Source: Planctomycetaceae bacterium (lineage in GTDB: Bacteria; Planctomycetota; Planctomycetia; Planctomycetales; Planctomycetaceae). Taken from it: a DNA stretch of 52,758 bases. Below are positions 15,936 to 24,628 of the stretch, piece after piece. The first letter of the stretch is position 1. Every line of letters starts with the position of its first letter. The notes below the pieces were generated by a model. It ran no database searches. It was not told where the DNA came from and was given only the letters and a program-made list of their open reading frames with translations. A program made the position numbers and the translations under genes. Where the stretch lies: contig JAKFUF010000173.1 of assembly GCA_021732845.1 (NCBI GenBank), forward strand, positions 1 to 52,758, written 5' to 3'.

Positions 15936-17381
15936 CTAGACCTCGACGGGCACGAGAACCTCGGCCATCTGCTGTTCGGCAAATGTCTCGGTGGCCCTCT
16001 GGTCGAAGCCGAGTTTGTTCAAGCCGTCAAAGGCGGCGACCTTGTAGCATTCGGCCATGGTCGGGTAGTTGAACACGGTGTCACGGAAGTAGTCGATCGT
16101 TCCCTCGAAGGCCATGACTGACTGGCCGATGTGGATGATCTCCGTGGCGGTTTCGCCAATGCAGTGGACAGCCAGCAGTTTTCGTGTCGCGCGGTGGAAC
16201 AGCAGCTTCAGCATCCCGACCTGGTCACCCAAAATCTGGCCGCGGGCGATCTCGCGGAACCGCGAGATGCCGACTTCGTAGGGCACATGGTCCTTCGTCA
16301 GTTGTTCTTCGCTGGGGCCGACCATTGAGATTTCAGGGATTGTGTAAAGCCCGTAGGGCAGGATCTTGCTCCCCAGAAACTCCTGGCCGAAGGCATGACA
16401 GACGGCCCGCCGGCCCTGCTCCATCGAGACGCTGGCCAGCGCGGGGAACCCCACCACGTCGCCGACTCCGTAAATGTGCGGCACCCAAGTGCGATGATTC
16501 TCGTCGCACCACAGTCGGCCTTTTTCGTCGGCCGAGAGTCCGGCGGCTTCGAGGTTCATTCCGGCGGTGTCACCCACGCGACCGGTGGTATAAAGGACCG
16601 TATCGGTGATCAGCCGCTTGCCGCTTTCCAGTTGAATTCCGATCCGCTTTTCCTTCAGGCGGTCGATGCCAATCACGTCCTCGCCGAGGCGGAACGAGAT
16701 CCCCAGGGAACGGGCGTGAAACAGCAGCGTCTCGACGATTTCCCGGTCACAGAAATCGAGGAGCGTCTTGCGGCCGTCAACCACGGTGACGCGGACGCCG
16801 AGCGTGGCGAACATGATGCCATACTCGATGCCGATCACTCCGCCGCCAACCACCACCATCGAGCGCGGAATTGATTTCAGATTGAGGATTTCATCGGAAT
16901 CGAAGACACACTCGCCGTCGAACGGAATCTTTTCCGGACGCATCGGCCGGGTCCCGCTGGCGATCAGCACATAGTCGGCGTGCAGCCGCGAATGCCCCTC
17001 GTGGTTCTCGACAAGCAGGTCGTGCGGACTGGTAAACCGGGCCGTTCCGGTCAGCATGTCGATGCCGTTGCGGTCCAACTGGTCGCGGATGACCTCCAAT
17101 TCATGATCGACCACATGCTGGATCTGACGGCGGAGATCAATCATCGTGATCCGCCGCTTGTCGCGGTACCGCTCGCCATAGACGGCGCGCTGCCGATACC
17201 CCGACAAATGCAGAATCGCCTCGCGCATGGTCTTGGAAGGGATCGTGCCGGTGTGCAGGCAGACGCCGCCGACCGAGTGTTCGCGCTCGATGACAGCGAC
17301 ACGCTTGTTAAGTTTGGCGGCGGCAATCGCCCCCTTCTGCCCGGCAGGGCCACTGCCGATGACGACAAGGTCATAATGCAT
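15936..17381 (-). CDS. sthA: Soluble pyridine nucleotide transhydrogenase (Si-specific)
   Basis: A 481-residue flavoprotein of the disulfide-reductase superfamily. It has an N-terminal FAD site (VVIGSGPAGQKGA), a central NAD(P) site (VVVGGGVIGIEYG), the second FAD motif (YGVGDVVGFPALAS) and a dimerisation domain from about 340. The usual redox CxxxxC is replaced by GGVCLHTGTIPSK with one Cys only, as in SthA rather than lipoamide or glutathione reductases. SthA transfers hydride between NADPH and NAD+ in the cytoplasm. The ATG at 17381 is preferred over the in-frame TTG at 17393. It is transcribed divergently from the ABC gene. Confidence 0.9.
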   Translation of the reverse strand: MHYDLVVIGSGPAGQKGAIAAAKLNKRVAVIEREHSVGGVCLHTGTIPSKTMREAILHLSGYRQRAVYGERYRDKRRITMIDLRRQIQHVVDHELEVIRDQLDRNGIDMLTGTARFTSPHDLLVENHEGHSRLHADYVLIASGTRPMRPEKIPFDGECVFDSDEILNLKSIPRSMVVVGGGVIGIEYGIMFATLGVRVTVVDGRKTLLDFCDREIVETLLFHARSLGISFRLGEDVIGIDRLKEKRIGIQLESGKRLITDTVLYTTGRVGDTAGMNLEAAGLSADEKGRLWCDENHRTWVPHIYGVGDVVGFPALASVSMEQGRRAVCHAFGQEFLGSKILPYGLYTIPEISMVGPSEEQLTKDHVPYEVGISRFREIARGQILGDQVGMLKLLFHRATRKLLAVHCIGETATEIIHIGQSVMAFEGTIDYFRDTVFNYPTMAECYKVAAFDGLNKLGFDQRATETFAEQQMAEVLVPVEV

Positions 17382-17753
17382 TGCAGCACACAATTCGATT
17401 TTTCAGGACGCGGATGGAAGGAAAACGAGGTCGCTGAGCGTCCCTGCCCGGTCATTGCGGACTGCGCTGGCTCGGGCATCGGTCTTCCGGATGGAGGACA
17501 GCAGAAGTATGCGCGTCAGGCATGCGGGAGAAACATTGCCGATTGCCACCATCGGGCAGTTTGCGGGTTACCGCACCGTTTATTCCGGAGTTGCCGAAGC
17601 TCACGCGTGTGGCTGGGCTTGAGTTGTTCCCTTCCGCCATCGGGGGACAAATGCTACGAATACTCTGGACTGGGCAAGCCGGTTGCCACTCCACCTGTCG
17701 CTATTTGTCGGTCATGGTTTGCGGGGCATCGTCCCTCACCTGCGAAAGGCCCT

Positions 17754-19073
17754 ATGCTTTCGATCCAGCAACTCACAATGCGGTTTGGTGGATTGACGGC
17801 GGTCTCGAAGGTGGATTGCCAGGTCTGGCGCGGTGAGATTCAATCGATCATCGGCCCCAATGGAGCCGGAAAGACCACCGTCTTTAATGCCGTCACCGGG
17901 ATCTATGCGCCCACGGAAGGGTTGATCGCACTGGATGGCGAAGAGATTCGCAAACCGTGGCGAAACTTCACACTGGCGGGAATCCTGCTGATTGGGCTGG
18001 CCACGGGTGTGGCTTCCATGCTGTTCAGCGTCAATGTCGACCGCCTGTGGCACGTCTGCATCAAGCAGAACATGAACGACCCCGTGCAAAAATTCACCTA
18101 TGGAGTGGTGGCGCAGGATCTGGTCAATTTTCTGCAGGGTGGGTTGTTCATCGAGAAACACCCGCGGCGCGAGAGTTGGACGATCGTCACTGCCGACGGC
18201 AAGGTCGCTCTGACTCGGCCCCTGCCATTTGACGAGGCTGTGAACGAAATCGGCAAGATTGCCCAAGAACTGCGGCTGCCAGCGGCAAAGCGCGTCGTCA
18301 CTGAAATCGACGGGCAACTGACGCTGCTGGCGGCCGACGGCCGCAACATGCTGGAGGAGTTTGAAACTCCAGAAAAGGCCGCGGCACACATGGCAAAACT
18401 GGAAGCGGCGGTGTTGAGCCACGCGGGACAGCAACGGACGGTGTGGCTCTCGTTGCTGTTGGGAACCCTGCTGGGTGCGGCCGGTGCTTATACCGTCTGG
18501 TCCCGATCGCGGCGGACGCCGGATGTCATTGCCCTGGGCGGCATTGCCCGCACCTTCCAAAACATCCGCTTGTTCCAGAACATGACGGTGCAGGACAATG
18601 TCCTGATCGGCATGGACCGCAATTTCCACGCGGGAATCCTGCCGATGATGTTTCACACCGGCAAGGTTCGGAAAGAAGAAGCCACGGCGCGGAGGAAGGC
18701 GGAAGAACTGCTCGAGTTCGTGGGGCTGACATCACGGGCACACACTGCGGCGCGCAGCCTTCCCTATGGGGACCAAAGGCGGCTCGAGATTGCCCGAGCG
18801 CTCGCCTCCTCACCCCGGTTGCTGTTGCTGGACGAACCCGCCGCCGGCATGAACCCCGCCGAGACGGGTGACCTGATGGCGCTCATCCGCCGAATCCGGG
18901 AAAAAGGCGTCACGGTGCTGCTGATCGAGCATCACATGAAACTGGTCATGGGGATTTCCGACCGTGTCGTGGTTCTCGACCATGGTGTCAAGATCGCCGA
19001 AGGCGCGCCGCAGGATGTGCGGACCGATCCCAAGGTGATCGAGGCGTATTTGGGCAAGGAAGAAGTCACGTGA
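17754..19073 (+). CDS. LivG-like ABC ATPase split by a membrane-hairpin insert
   Basis: A 439-residue protein. Residues 1-66 and 256-439 together form a LivG-type branched-chain amino acid ABC ATPase: Walker A GPNGAGKT (34-41), Q-loop RTFQN (Q269), signature YGDQRRLEIARA (338-349), Walker B LLLLDEP (356-362), H-loop H393 and the LivG-like tail KLVMGISDRVVVLDHG. LivG is normally about 255 residues. Here about 190 residues (67-255) separate Walker A from the Q-loop. The insert has two hydrophobic helices (about 72-93 and 229-249) with a soluble segment between them. An even helix number would keep both ATPase halves in the cytoplasm and place residues 94-228 outside. No livHMF or binding-protein gene is adjacent. 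AAAGG lies 4 nt before the ATG at 17754; the longer open frame upstream overlaps sthA antisense and is rejected. Confidence 0.88.
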   Translation: MLSIQQLTMRFGGLTAVSKVDCQVWRGEIQSIIGPNGAGKTTVFNAVTGIYAPTEGLIALDGEEIRKPWRNFTLAGILLIGLATGVASMLFSVNVDRLWHVCIKQNMNDPVQKFTYGVVAQDLVNFLQGGLFIEKHPRRESWTIVTADGKVALTRPLPFDEAVNEIGKIAQELRLPAAKRVVTEIDGQLTLLAADGRNMLEEFETPEKAAAHMAKLEAAVLSHAGQQRTVWLSLLLGTLLGAAGAYTVWSRSRRTPDVIALGGIARTFQNIRLFQNMTVQDNVLIGMDRNFHAGILPMMFHTGKVRKEEATARRKAEELLEFVGLTSRAHTAARSLPYGDQRRLEIARALASSPRLLLLDEPAAGMNPAETGDLMALIRRIREKGVTVLLIEHHMKLVMGISDRVVVLDHGVKIAEGAPQDVRTDPKVIEAYLGKEEVT

Positions 19074-19111
19074 CCCTCAGGGTGCGGACTCTTTCATGCC
19101 GATCGAAGTGC

Positions 19112-19432
19112 TCACTCAACTTTCAGTGATGTTGGGTCAGGTGCCCGTTCACTCTGACAGAGTGCGACGATCCGGCGATGCTCCCGTATCGAACCCAGTA
19201 GATGACGCCACGACAGGAACGCCAGCGCGAACATCAGCGGGGTGGCGACCACGTACATGATCGTCAAGGCGCGATTGTTGAGATCGAATTGGACAATTGC
19301 GCCCAACACCGAAAACGGGGCCATGAACGTGAGCAAGGCCGTTACCTTGAGAGCGTTCCAGAGCTGGAGCGCACTCCGCACGTCGGCATCCTCTGATTTC
19401 TCGAGGACGATTTCAGCCACTTGGTCGAGCAT
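19112..19432 (-). CDS. Small hypothetical membrane protein
   Basis: A 106-residue protein from the ATG at 19432 (MLDQVAEIVLEKSED). It has two predicted membrane helices at about 28-48 and 56-76, and a cytoplasmic-type basic tail (SIREHRRIVAL). I recognise no family. The frame stays open upstream to 19522, but that part runs into the 96-bp MITE beginning at 19480. The native leader or N-terminus may thus have been altered by the insertion. It ends 38 bp from the convergent ABC gene. Confidence 0.55.
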   Translation of the reverse strand: MLDQVAEIVLEKSEDADVRSALQLWNALKVTALLTFMAPFSVLGAIVQFDLNNRALTIMYVVATPLMFALAFLSWRHLLGSIREHRRIVALCQSERAPDPTSLKVE

Positions 19433-19479
19433 GACCTGTCGTTCTCCCCGGATGCTGTGGGTGACAAGATTCAGCTTAG

Positions 19480-19575
19480 GACCTGTCCAATAACTATTCC
19501 GCTGCTTTGTCGACTGCACCACGCGGAAAATCGGGGTCTGAAACTCAAATCACGGTGTAGTATTTGGACAGATTC
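19480..19575 (+). mobile_element. 96-bp MITE, copy 1 (target duplication TTAG)
   Basis: The element starts GACCTGTCCAATAACT and ends AGTATTTGGACAGATTC, which are imperfect inverted repeats. It is flanked on both sides by TTAG (19476-19479 and 19576-19579). A second copy at 52517-52612 has the same length, differs at two positions and is flanked by TAAG on both sides. Equal length with different symmetrical flanks is direct evidence of transposition. The 4-bp target with central TA suggests mobilisation by an IS5-group transposase, which is inference. Confidence 0.88.
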
Positions 19576-19717
19576 TTAGGATCGCAGCAACAATAGCTGT
19601 GACAAGTGTCTCCCTATCCATCAGCGAACGCCATCAGGGACTACGAATGAATTTGTTGGTGACGTCGACAGGCCTGGCAAAACGGTGCGGGAATCGTACG
19701 GTCATAAATTAACCACG
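19576..19717 (+). repeat. Dispersed repeat part A, copy 1
   Basis: Begins TTAGGATCGCAGCAAC and ends near GGTCATAAATTAACC. It matches the reverse complement of about 37262-37407 at roughly 85% by eye. Its first bases resemble the terminal repeats of the 29137-29337 element. The 96-bp MITE has inserted at its TTAG start. Confidence 0.78.
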
Positions 19718-19773
19718 ATTTCTCATGGCGCGGGCTTGCCCGAAACCCAACACCGCGGAGTGTCGCATCGTCA

Positions 19774-20006
19774 GCCCCAAGGGGGCAGAATTCGATAGCC
19801 CAGGGCGAAGTTGGCAACGCCAACGGAGCCCTGGGTGCAATGACGACGAACGACGGAGCCCCAATCGGGGCGTGACCGTGATGTTTGTCGGATGTTCAAT
19901 GAATCTCACCCCGTTGGGGCTCCCTTTCTCGCACCGACTCCGACCCAGGGCTCCGCCGACATTCGTCGGCTGCGCCCTGGGCTGTCGAATCCTGCCCCGT
20001 TGGGGC
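19774..20006. repeat. 233-nt near-palindromic element
   Basis: Outer arms pair over almost the whole length. GCCCCAAGGGGGCAG at the left faces CTGCCCCGTTGGGGC at the right. GATAGCCCAGGGCG faces CGCCCTGGGCTGTC, GGAGCCCTGGGT faces ACCCAGGGCTCC, and GGAGCCCCAA faces TTGGGGCTCC. The RNA or single strand would fold into one long rod with internal bulges. Similar palindromes are common between planctomycete genes. It interrupts the A-B dispersed repeat. Confidence 0.75.
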
Positions 20007-20106
20007 GGTTGGCCAGAGTCTGACCAGAAGCAGAACCCGCTATTGATCACTGATTTCCAACACGCGCTGGCGAAATCGTCGCGGCACGCCAACAACCTGA
20101 TGGTTA

Positions 20107-20290
20107 GTAGTACGAATCTTACGAATTTCACGAATCGTCAACCGGCATGGCTTCGCGAGCGATGGAATCCTGCTCGTTGCCATTCGTGACATTCGTCGTA
20201 TTCGTGAAAATTCGTGGTTCCCCTTTTCGTTGCCTACGGCCGGCATTCGGTCAGCATCTTGAAACGTGCTTTATTCTTTGTCGGGTCCTT
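20107..20290 (+). repeat. Dispersed repeat part B, copy 1
   Basis: Matches the reverse complement of about 37077-37261 with high identity, including the ACGAAT-rich stretches and the run CATCTTGAAACGTGCTTTAT. It ends at the stop codon of the thioredoxin-NHL gene. In the second copy parts A and B are contiguous. Confidence 0.78.
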
Positions 20291-22427
20291 ACTGCCCCAG
20301 CTTCACCGCCGCGGCACCTTCTGGGCCAACAACGACCGGCAGCGACCACGCCAGCGTCTGGATTTTGCAAAGTCCGCCCTTGCCCGCGCGGCAGTAGTTG
20401 TAGGTCACGGAAACCGTGATTTTTGTCTGGCCGGCCTGCGACGTGAGCGGGATTTTGAACTTCGCCACATTCCCTTCGGCGGCACCTTCATCACGCTTGC
20501 CCAACTGGTCCGCGGCAAAGAGCGTTTGACCCTCTTCCGCTTCCACCTTCCAAACCGGTGGAGCGTCTGGCGAAAGCTTGTAACCTTCCGGCAAGGGCAG
20601 CGTGACCTCGAACTGCAGGGCCTCTGCCGCCGCAATTTTTTGCTCGGGGACGGTGGTCACTTTTTGCGATTCCTCGCTGGGTGTGTCGGCTGGGGGAGCA
20701 GGCGGAGCAAGTCCCTCAATCGCCAGAGCTGACACTTCACCGGCCACGACTTTGCCAGCTTCAACCTTCAAATCCACAATGCGAATCTGGTGATTGTTGG
20801 TGTCCGCGATGTACAGCCGGTTCCCGGCAACGGCGAGACCCGAGGGTTCTGAGAAGCGTGGCGGGGAACTTCGGTCTCCACGGACACCATCGCCCAGCAG
20901 GGTTTTTGCTTCGCCCGAACTCAGCCCCACGGTCTTGACCTTGTGGTTGTAGGTGTCGGCGAGCAGCAGGCGGTTGTTCCACATGGCGATTCCCAAGGGA
21001 TGCTGAAATCTCGCAGCCTCACCAGAATCGTCGATGTCGGCAAAGGCAAACAGGCTCTGGCCGCGCGGCAGATCGGACGGTCCGGCAACCGTGGTCACCT
21101 CGCCGTCGGGATCCAGTGGAATCTGGCGAATCGAGGAGCCCTCGCTGTCGACGGCATAGAGAAATTTGCCATCACTGACCAGTCCGGAAGGCTGTGCCAG
21201 GGCACAATTGCTCAAGGAGCCATTGCGAACATCTTCCCGGCCAGAACCGGCATAGGGGCGGATCGTGTCGACCATGGATTCGTAAACCCAAATTTGGTGC
21301 GGTCCGGCCATGGCGACATATAGCTTTCCGGCCACATAGCACAAATCCCACGGGCTGTTGAGCGCAGTCTCCTTGGCGAGCCCTCCCGGTCCACGGGCCT
21401 CGGCTTGGGAGCCCAGTCCAGCGATCGTTGAAACCGTCTTGTCGGTCAGGTTCACCGCCCGCAGCATGTGGTTTTCGGTGTCGGCGACATAGAGCGTCTG
21501 CCCCACCAACGCCATCCCCTGCGGACGATTGAACTCGGCCTTGTCGTAGGCACCGTTGGCACTGCCAAACCGGCCGTTCCCCACGACTTCGACAAGTTTT
21601 CCTGCCAGGGTGGTGATGACAATCCGATTGTGGTTGCTGTCGGAGATGAACAGCCGGTCGCCCGCTTCATCGGCCAGGATTTTCCCCGGGAACCGCAGCG
21701 GCGTGGGTTGAACCTTCTCGTTCTCCAGCGCGAATTTCACCGGCGTCTCGTCCAGCGTCCCCTTCGCCCGGTGATAGGCGATCAACCGCTCAATGATCCC
21801 TTCCAGCAGCTCGCGGTTGCCTTCTCCGGAGGCCTCGCCGAGATATTTTCCTTCCGGATCGATCATGATCAGCGTGGGCCAGGCTTGAATGCCGAACTTG
21901 CGCCAGACCTTCATCTCCGCATCGTTGATCACCGGATGCTTGATCTCGTACCGCATGATGGCGCGGCGAATGTTCTCGGTATCCTTCTCATTGTCGAACT
22001 TCGCCGAGTGGCAGCCGATAACGACGATCTGTTTTCCGAACTTTTTCTCGAGGTAGTCCAGATCTGGCAGCACGTGCATGCAGTTGATGCAGCAATAGGT
22101 CCAGAAGTCGATCAGCACGATCTTGCCCTTCAGATCGCGCAGCGAGATCGGGCCGGCCGTGTTCAGCCAGCTTTTCCCACCGTCCAGATCGGGTGCGGAC
22201 GGGCGATTGGGAAACGGATTCTCGGGCGCTGCATCCGCAACCGCGGGAGCAGCTTCAGCATCTGCAGGGTTGGCATCCGCGGCTGCGGGGGGAGTTTTCG
22301 TTTCGGTCGCCGCGGTTGCCGGTGCGTCTTCGGAATGAGCGTGGCACGCCACCATTGTCGCCGACAGGAGTGACAGAACCGCGAGTGTCAGCAAACGTCC
22401 GCGGTACGCGCGGTGTGCAGTCGCCAT
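20289..22427 (-). CDS. Exported thioredoxin-like/NHL-repeat protein
   Basis: A 712-residue protein organised like animal NHLRC2. It has a signal sequence (residues 11-28, ending MVAC, possibly a lipobox) and an Ala/Pro-rich linker (30-75). A thioredoxin/TlpA-like domain follows (about 80-215, with CxxC as C113-I-N-C116 in DFWTYCCINCMH). An NHL six-bladed propeller spans about 245-560 (repeats such as FISDSNHNRIV, YVADTENHMLRAV, LLADTYNHKVKTV, YIADTNNHQIRIV), and a C-terminal beta domain covers about 600-712. It probably acts in the periplasm in thiol redox or protein interaction. GGAGG stands 5 nt before the ATG. Repeat B abuts its stop codon. Confidence 0.9.
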   Translation of the reverse strand: MATAHRAYRGRLLTLAVLSLLSATMVACHAHSEDAPATAATETKTPPAAADANPADAEAAPAVADAAPENPFPNRPSAPDLDGGKSWLNTAGPISLRDLKGKIVLIDFWTYCCINCMHVLPDLDYLEKKFGKQIVVIGCHSAKFDNEKDTENIRRAIMRYEIKHPVINDAEMKVWRKFGIQAWPTLIMIDPEGKYLGEASGEGNRELLEGIIERLIAYHRAKGTLDETPVKFALENEKVQPTPLRFPGKILADEAGDRLFISDSNHNRIVITTLAGKLVEVVGNGRFGSANGAYDKAEFNRPQGMALVGQTLYVADTENHMLRAVNLTDKTVSTIAGLGSQAEARGPGGLAKETALNSPWDLCYVAGKLYVAMAGPHQIWVYESMVDTIRPYAGSGREDVRNGSLSNCALAQPSGLVSDGKFLYAVDSEGSSIRQIPLDPDGEVTTVAGPSDLPRGQSLFAFADIDDSGEAARFQHPLGIAMWNNRLLLADTYNHKVKTVGLSSGEAKTLLGDGVRGDRSSPPRFSEPSGLAVAGNRLYIADTNNHQIRIVDLKVEAGKVVAGEVSALAIEGLAPPAPPADTPSEESQKVTTVPEQKIAAAEALQFEVTLPLPEGYKLSPDAPPVWKVEAEEGQTLFAADQLGKRDEGAAEGNVAKFKIPLTSQAGQTKITVSVTYNYCRAGKGGLCKIQTLAWSLPVVVGPEGAAAVKLGQ

Positions 22428-22702
22428 GTATGCCTCCGAGTTGTGAACCAGCCGTGGCTCAGCATGGAGCCAACCGCACCAATCCTGATGCTTCGACCAT
22501 CAATGTCCGTTCATGTGAACCTGCGAGACCTTGAAGATAACAGACGCCGCCGGACCTGCAAAGCGGCGTGGGACGGCGCATCCCGAGCCATGCGGAACAC
22601 CATTGGCATTGCCAGGCGTTGCGCAAATGTGGGCGCATTGCCGGACCGCCAGACAAACCCAACCAGGGCATTTGGAGTCCAAGCCAAGTCTTGTCTGTTC
22701 GT

Positions 22703-23818
22703 TCAGGTCCGGATGAATCCCGAGACCCACGCACTGGCTGTTCCAGCGACAATGACCGGAACCCAGGCGGCCAAGTCCGGGGCGATCATGTTCGCGGCTC
22801 CCAGATAGGCACACCCCTGGTCGATGGCAAACACGCCACCCAGAGCCAGCGAGCAAAAGGCGAGGTTGGTGATCAACCCCGCGGCGCCTCGACGGATGAT
22901 CAACGGCAGTCCCAGCACGACCATCAGCAAATCGAGGACTGGCCGAATGATCCGCGAATGCAGGTGCAGGCTCTGCTTGCGAATGGACACCCGCGTAAAC
23001 GAGTGGCTCCGCATCCGCCGCATCAGGTCAAATGTCGACAGCAGCTCGAAGTTGCGGTCGCGGTTGTACAGCCGGTCAAACCCGACATCCGTCGCGATGA
23101 ACACGTCCTGCGGCGACTGTCCGGCATAGACCACGGTCTTTCCGAATTTCGTGAGGTTCAGCCGGCTGAAATCGGTGTCGACCCCTTTCAGCAGCCAACC
23201 TGGCCGCCGGTACTCGTTGGGTTTCCAAAGTGCCTCTTTCGCATGCAGCGTGATCAGCCGCTCTTCCGTGACTTTGGCCGGCGGCAGGCCGAAATCCGCC
23301 AGTTCGATGGATTGATTGGCGAAATTCAGCCTCTTACCACTGATGTGGATCAGCGAAGCCACATCCAGGGTTGGCTCAAGGTCATCGTTCGTGGTCTTGT
23401 TCGCGCCCGGGCTCATCTGCAACTGACCGGCAATCCGGGGGATCAGTAGCTCGCGGTTGGCCCCCATGCAGACGCTGACGAACAATGCCCCCCACAAGAT
23501 GGGAATGATCAACCGGTAGGTCGGCACCCCCGCCGACAGAACGGGATTGAGTTCGCCGTGGCGCAACAACAGCGACAAGGTGACCATCGCCGCCATGACG
23601 GTCAGAATTCCGCCGATTTTGTCAAACATGTAGCTGATGCGGTAGGAGAAATAGATCGCGATCTCCCGCATCAGCACCAACGGCCCACCTTCGCCGTTGA
23701 GAAAATCGTCGGCGTTGGTGAAGGTCTCGACGACCACGTACAGGCCATAGAGCGAAATGAAAGCGATCAGATAGACCTGCACAAAGCGCTTCAACAGGTA
23801 GCGGTCGAGAATCGTCAT
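22703..23818 (-). CDS. LptF/LptG-family permease
   Basis: A 371-residue YjgP/YjgQ-type protein. It begins MTILDRYLLKRFVQVYL, the typical LptF/LptG opening, with about three N-terminal membrane helices (to about 125), a periplasmic beta-jellyroll region (about 130-270), and three C-terminal helices (about 283-371). In Gram-negative bacteria LptF and LptG form the membrane part of the LPS export ABC transporter with LptB. Planctomycetes often encode such proteins singly; no partner is adjacent. Whether it is LptF or LptG cannot be decided here. No clear ribosome-binding site precedes the ATG. Confidence 0.87.
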   Translation of the reverse strand: MTILDRYLLKRFVQVYLIAFISLYGLYVVVETFTNADDFLNGEGGPLVLMREIAIYFSYRISYMFDKIGGILTVMAAMVTLSLLLRHGELNPVLSAGVPTYRLIIPILWGALFVSVCMGANRELLIPRIAGQLQMSPGANKTTNDDLEPTLDVASLIHISGKRLNFANQSIELADFGLPPAKVTEERLITLHAKEALWKPNEYRRPGWLLKGVDTDFSRLNLTKFGKTVVYAGQSPQDVFIATDVGFDRLYNRDRNFELLSTFDLMRRMRSHSFTRVSIRKQSLHLHSRIIRPVLDLLMVVLGLPLIIRRGAAGLITNLAFCSLALGGVFAIDQGCAYLGAANMIAPDLAAWVPVIVAGTASAWVSGFIRT

Positions 23819-24101
23819 GGGTGAAGCGGCCTGTCAAAGCGGAGTTCAGCGAATGTCTCGCGGATTTGGCGGCGTGCTTACCGAAAGACCGGCATAAAGG
23901 TCAAGATCGGTTAGTGCGCGATGTCCCTGAAGCCGAGTCAGAGTCCATGCCAATTTTTGTGCTCCGCCCGGAAACTTGAAGAATTTTTCTACCAGCGTTG
24001 ACTTCCCGACCTAGGGTTGTCTGAGATCGCGATCGGTCTTGAGCTGGTCACGCACCGGGAATCGCGATGAAGGGTGTCTCAAAGAGCTGAAGGGGCTTCT
24101 G

Positions 24102-24527
24102 ATGAATGCTCGGCCTGAAATGAAAACGGTTCGTAACCGAATATCCCGCAAAGGGTTTACACTCGTCGAACTGGTGGTCGTGGTCTTGATTCTGGGGATC
24201 ATTGCGGCGGTCGCCATCCCAAGAATGGCGGCCAGCACCACGACGGCCAAGACAAACTCGGCCAAGCAGTCGCTGACCGTGGTCCGCAACGCGATTGAGA
24301 TGTACAAGGCGGACAATGACGGGTACCCGACCGACGCGACCACTCTGGCAACGGTGCTGGCACCTTACCTGAAGGGTCCCTTCCCGACCTGCCCGATCGG
24401 CGGCAAGAACGCCACGGTGGTGGCCGGAACGAACCCGGTGGGCGTCGTCTCTGGCGGCGCAGGCTGGGCCTACACCCCAGCCACGGGCGATTTCGTCATC
24501 AACCACGCCGATGGCATTGCGTTCTAA
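24102..24527 (+). CDS. GspG-like major pseudopilin / type IV pilin
   Basis: A 141-residue precursor. The prepilin peptidase site is RKG|FTLVELVVVV (cleavage after residue 18), with Glu at mature position 5, followed by the hydrophobic N-terminal helix. The mature part AKQSLTVVRNAIEMYKADND and the GYPTDATTL segment resemble the GspG/PulG fold. It would be processed and assembled into a pseudopilus or pilus. I chose the ATG at 24102, with AAGGGG upstream; ATGs at 24039 and 24120 are alternatives. It is the first gene of a same-strand set with RR, HK, STAS, GspE and GspF. Confidence 0.88.
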   Translation: MNARPEMKTVRNRISRKGFTLVELVVVVLILGIIAAVAIPRMAASTTTAKTNSAKQSLTVVRNAIEMYKADNDGYPTDATTLATVLAPYLKGPFPTCPIGGKNATVVAGTNPVGVVSGGAGWAYTPATGDFVINHADGIAF

Positions 24528-24628
24528 CTGCTGAACCTTGTCCCCCGAGGCTCCCTTCCATTCGTTCCGCCTGGCCGCCCTGAAGCGTCATCAACTTCAG
24601 TGTGGCTGGTCCGGCTGGAAAGACACCA

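Larger units (their letters stand above)
19433..20288. other. Gene-free repeat cluster
   Basis: About 850 bp without a supported gene, built from nested repeats listed separately: a 96-bp MITE (19480-19575), repeat part A (19576-19717), an insertion containing a 233-nt near-palindrome (19774-20006), and repeat part B (20107-20290). Open frames here simply read through the repeats. Confidence 0.8.

Noticed and set aside
16980-17753. A 258-codon 5' extension of the ABC ATPase frame
   Set aside because: It overlaps the sthA gene antisense. Similarity to LivG starts exactly at the ATG at 17754, which has a ribosome-binding site.
19725-20189. A 154-codon open frame in the repeat cluster
   Set aside because: It reads through the near-palindrome and repeat B and has no independent gene-like features.
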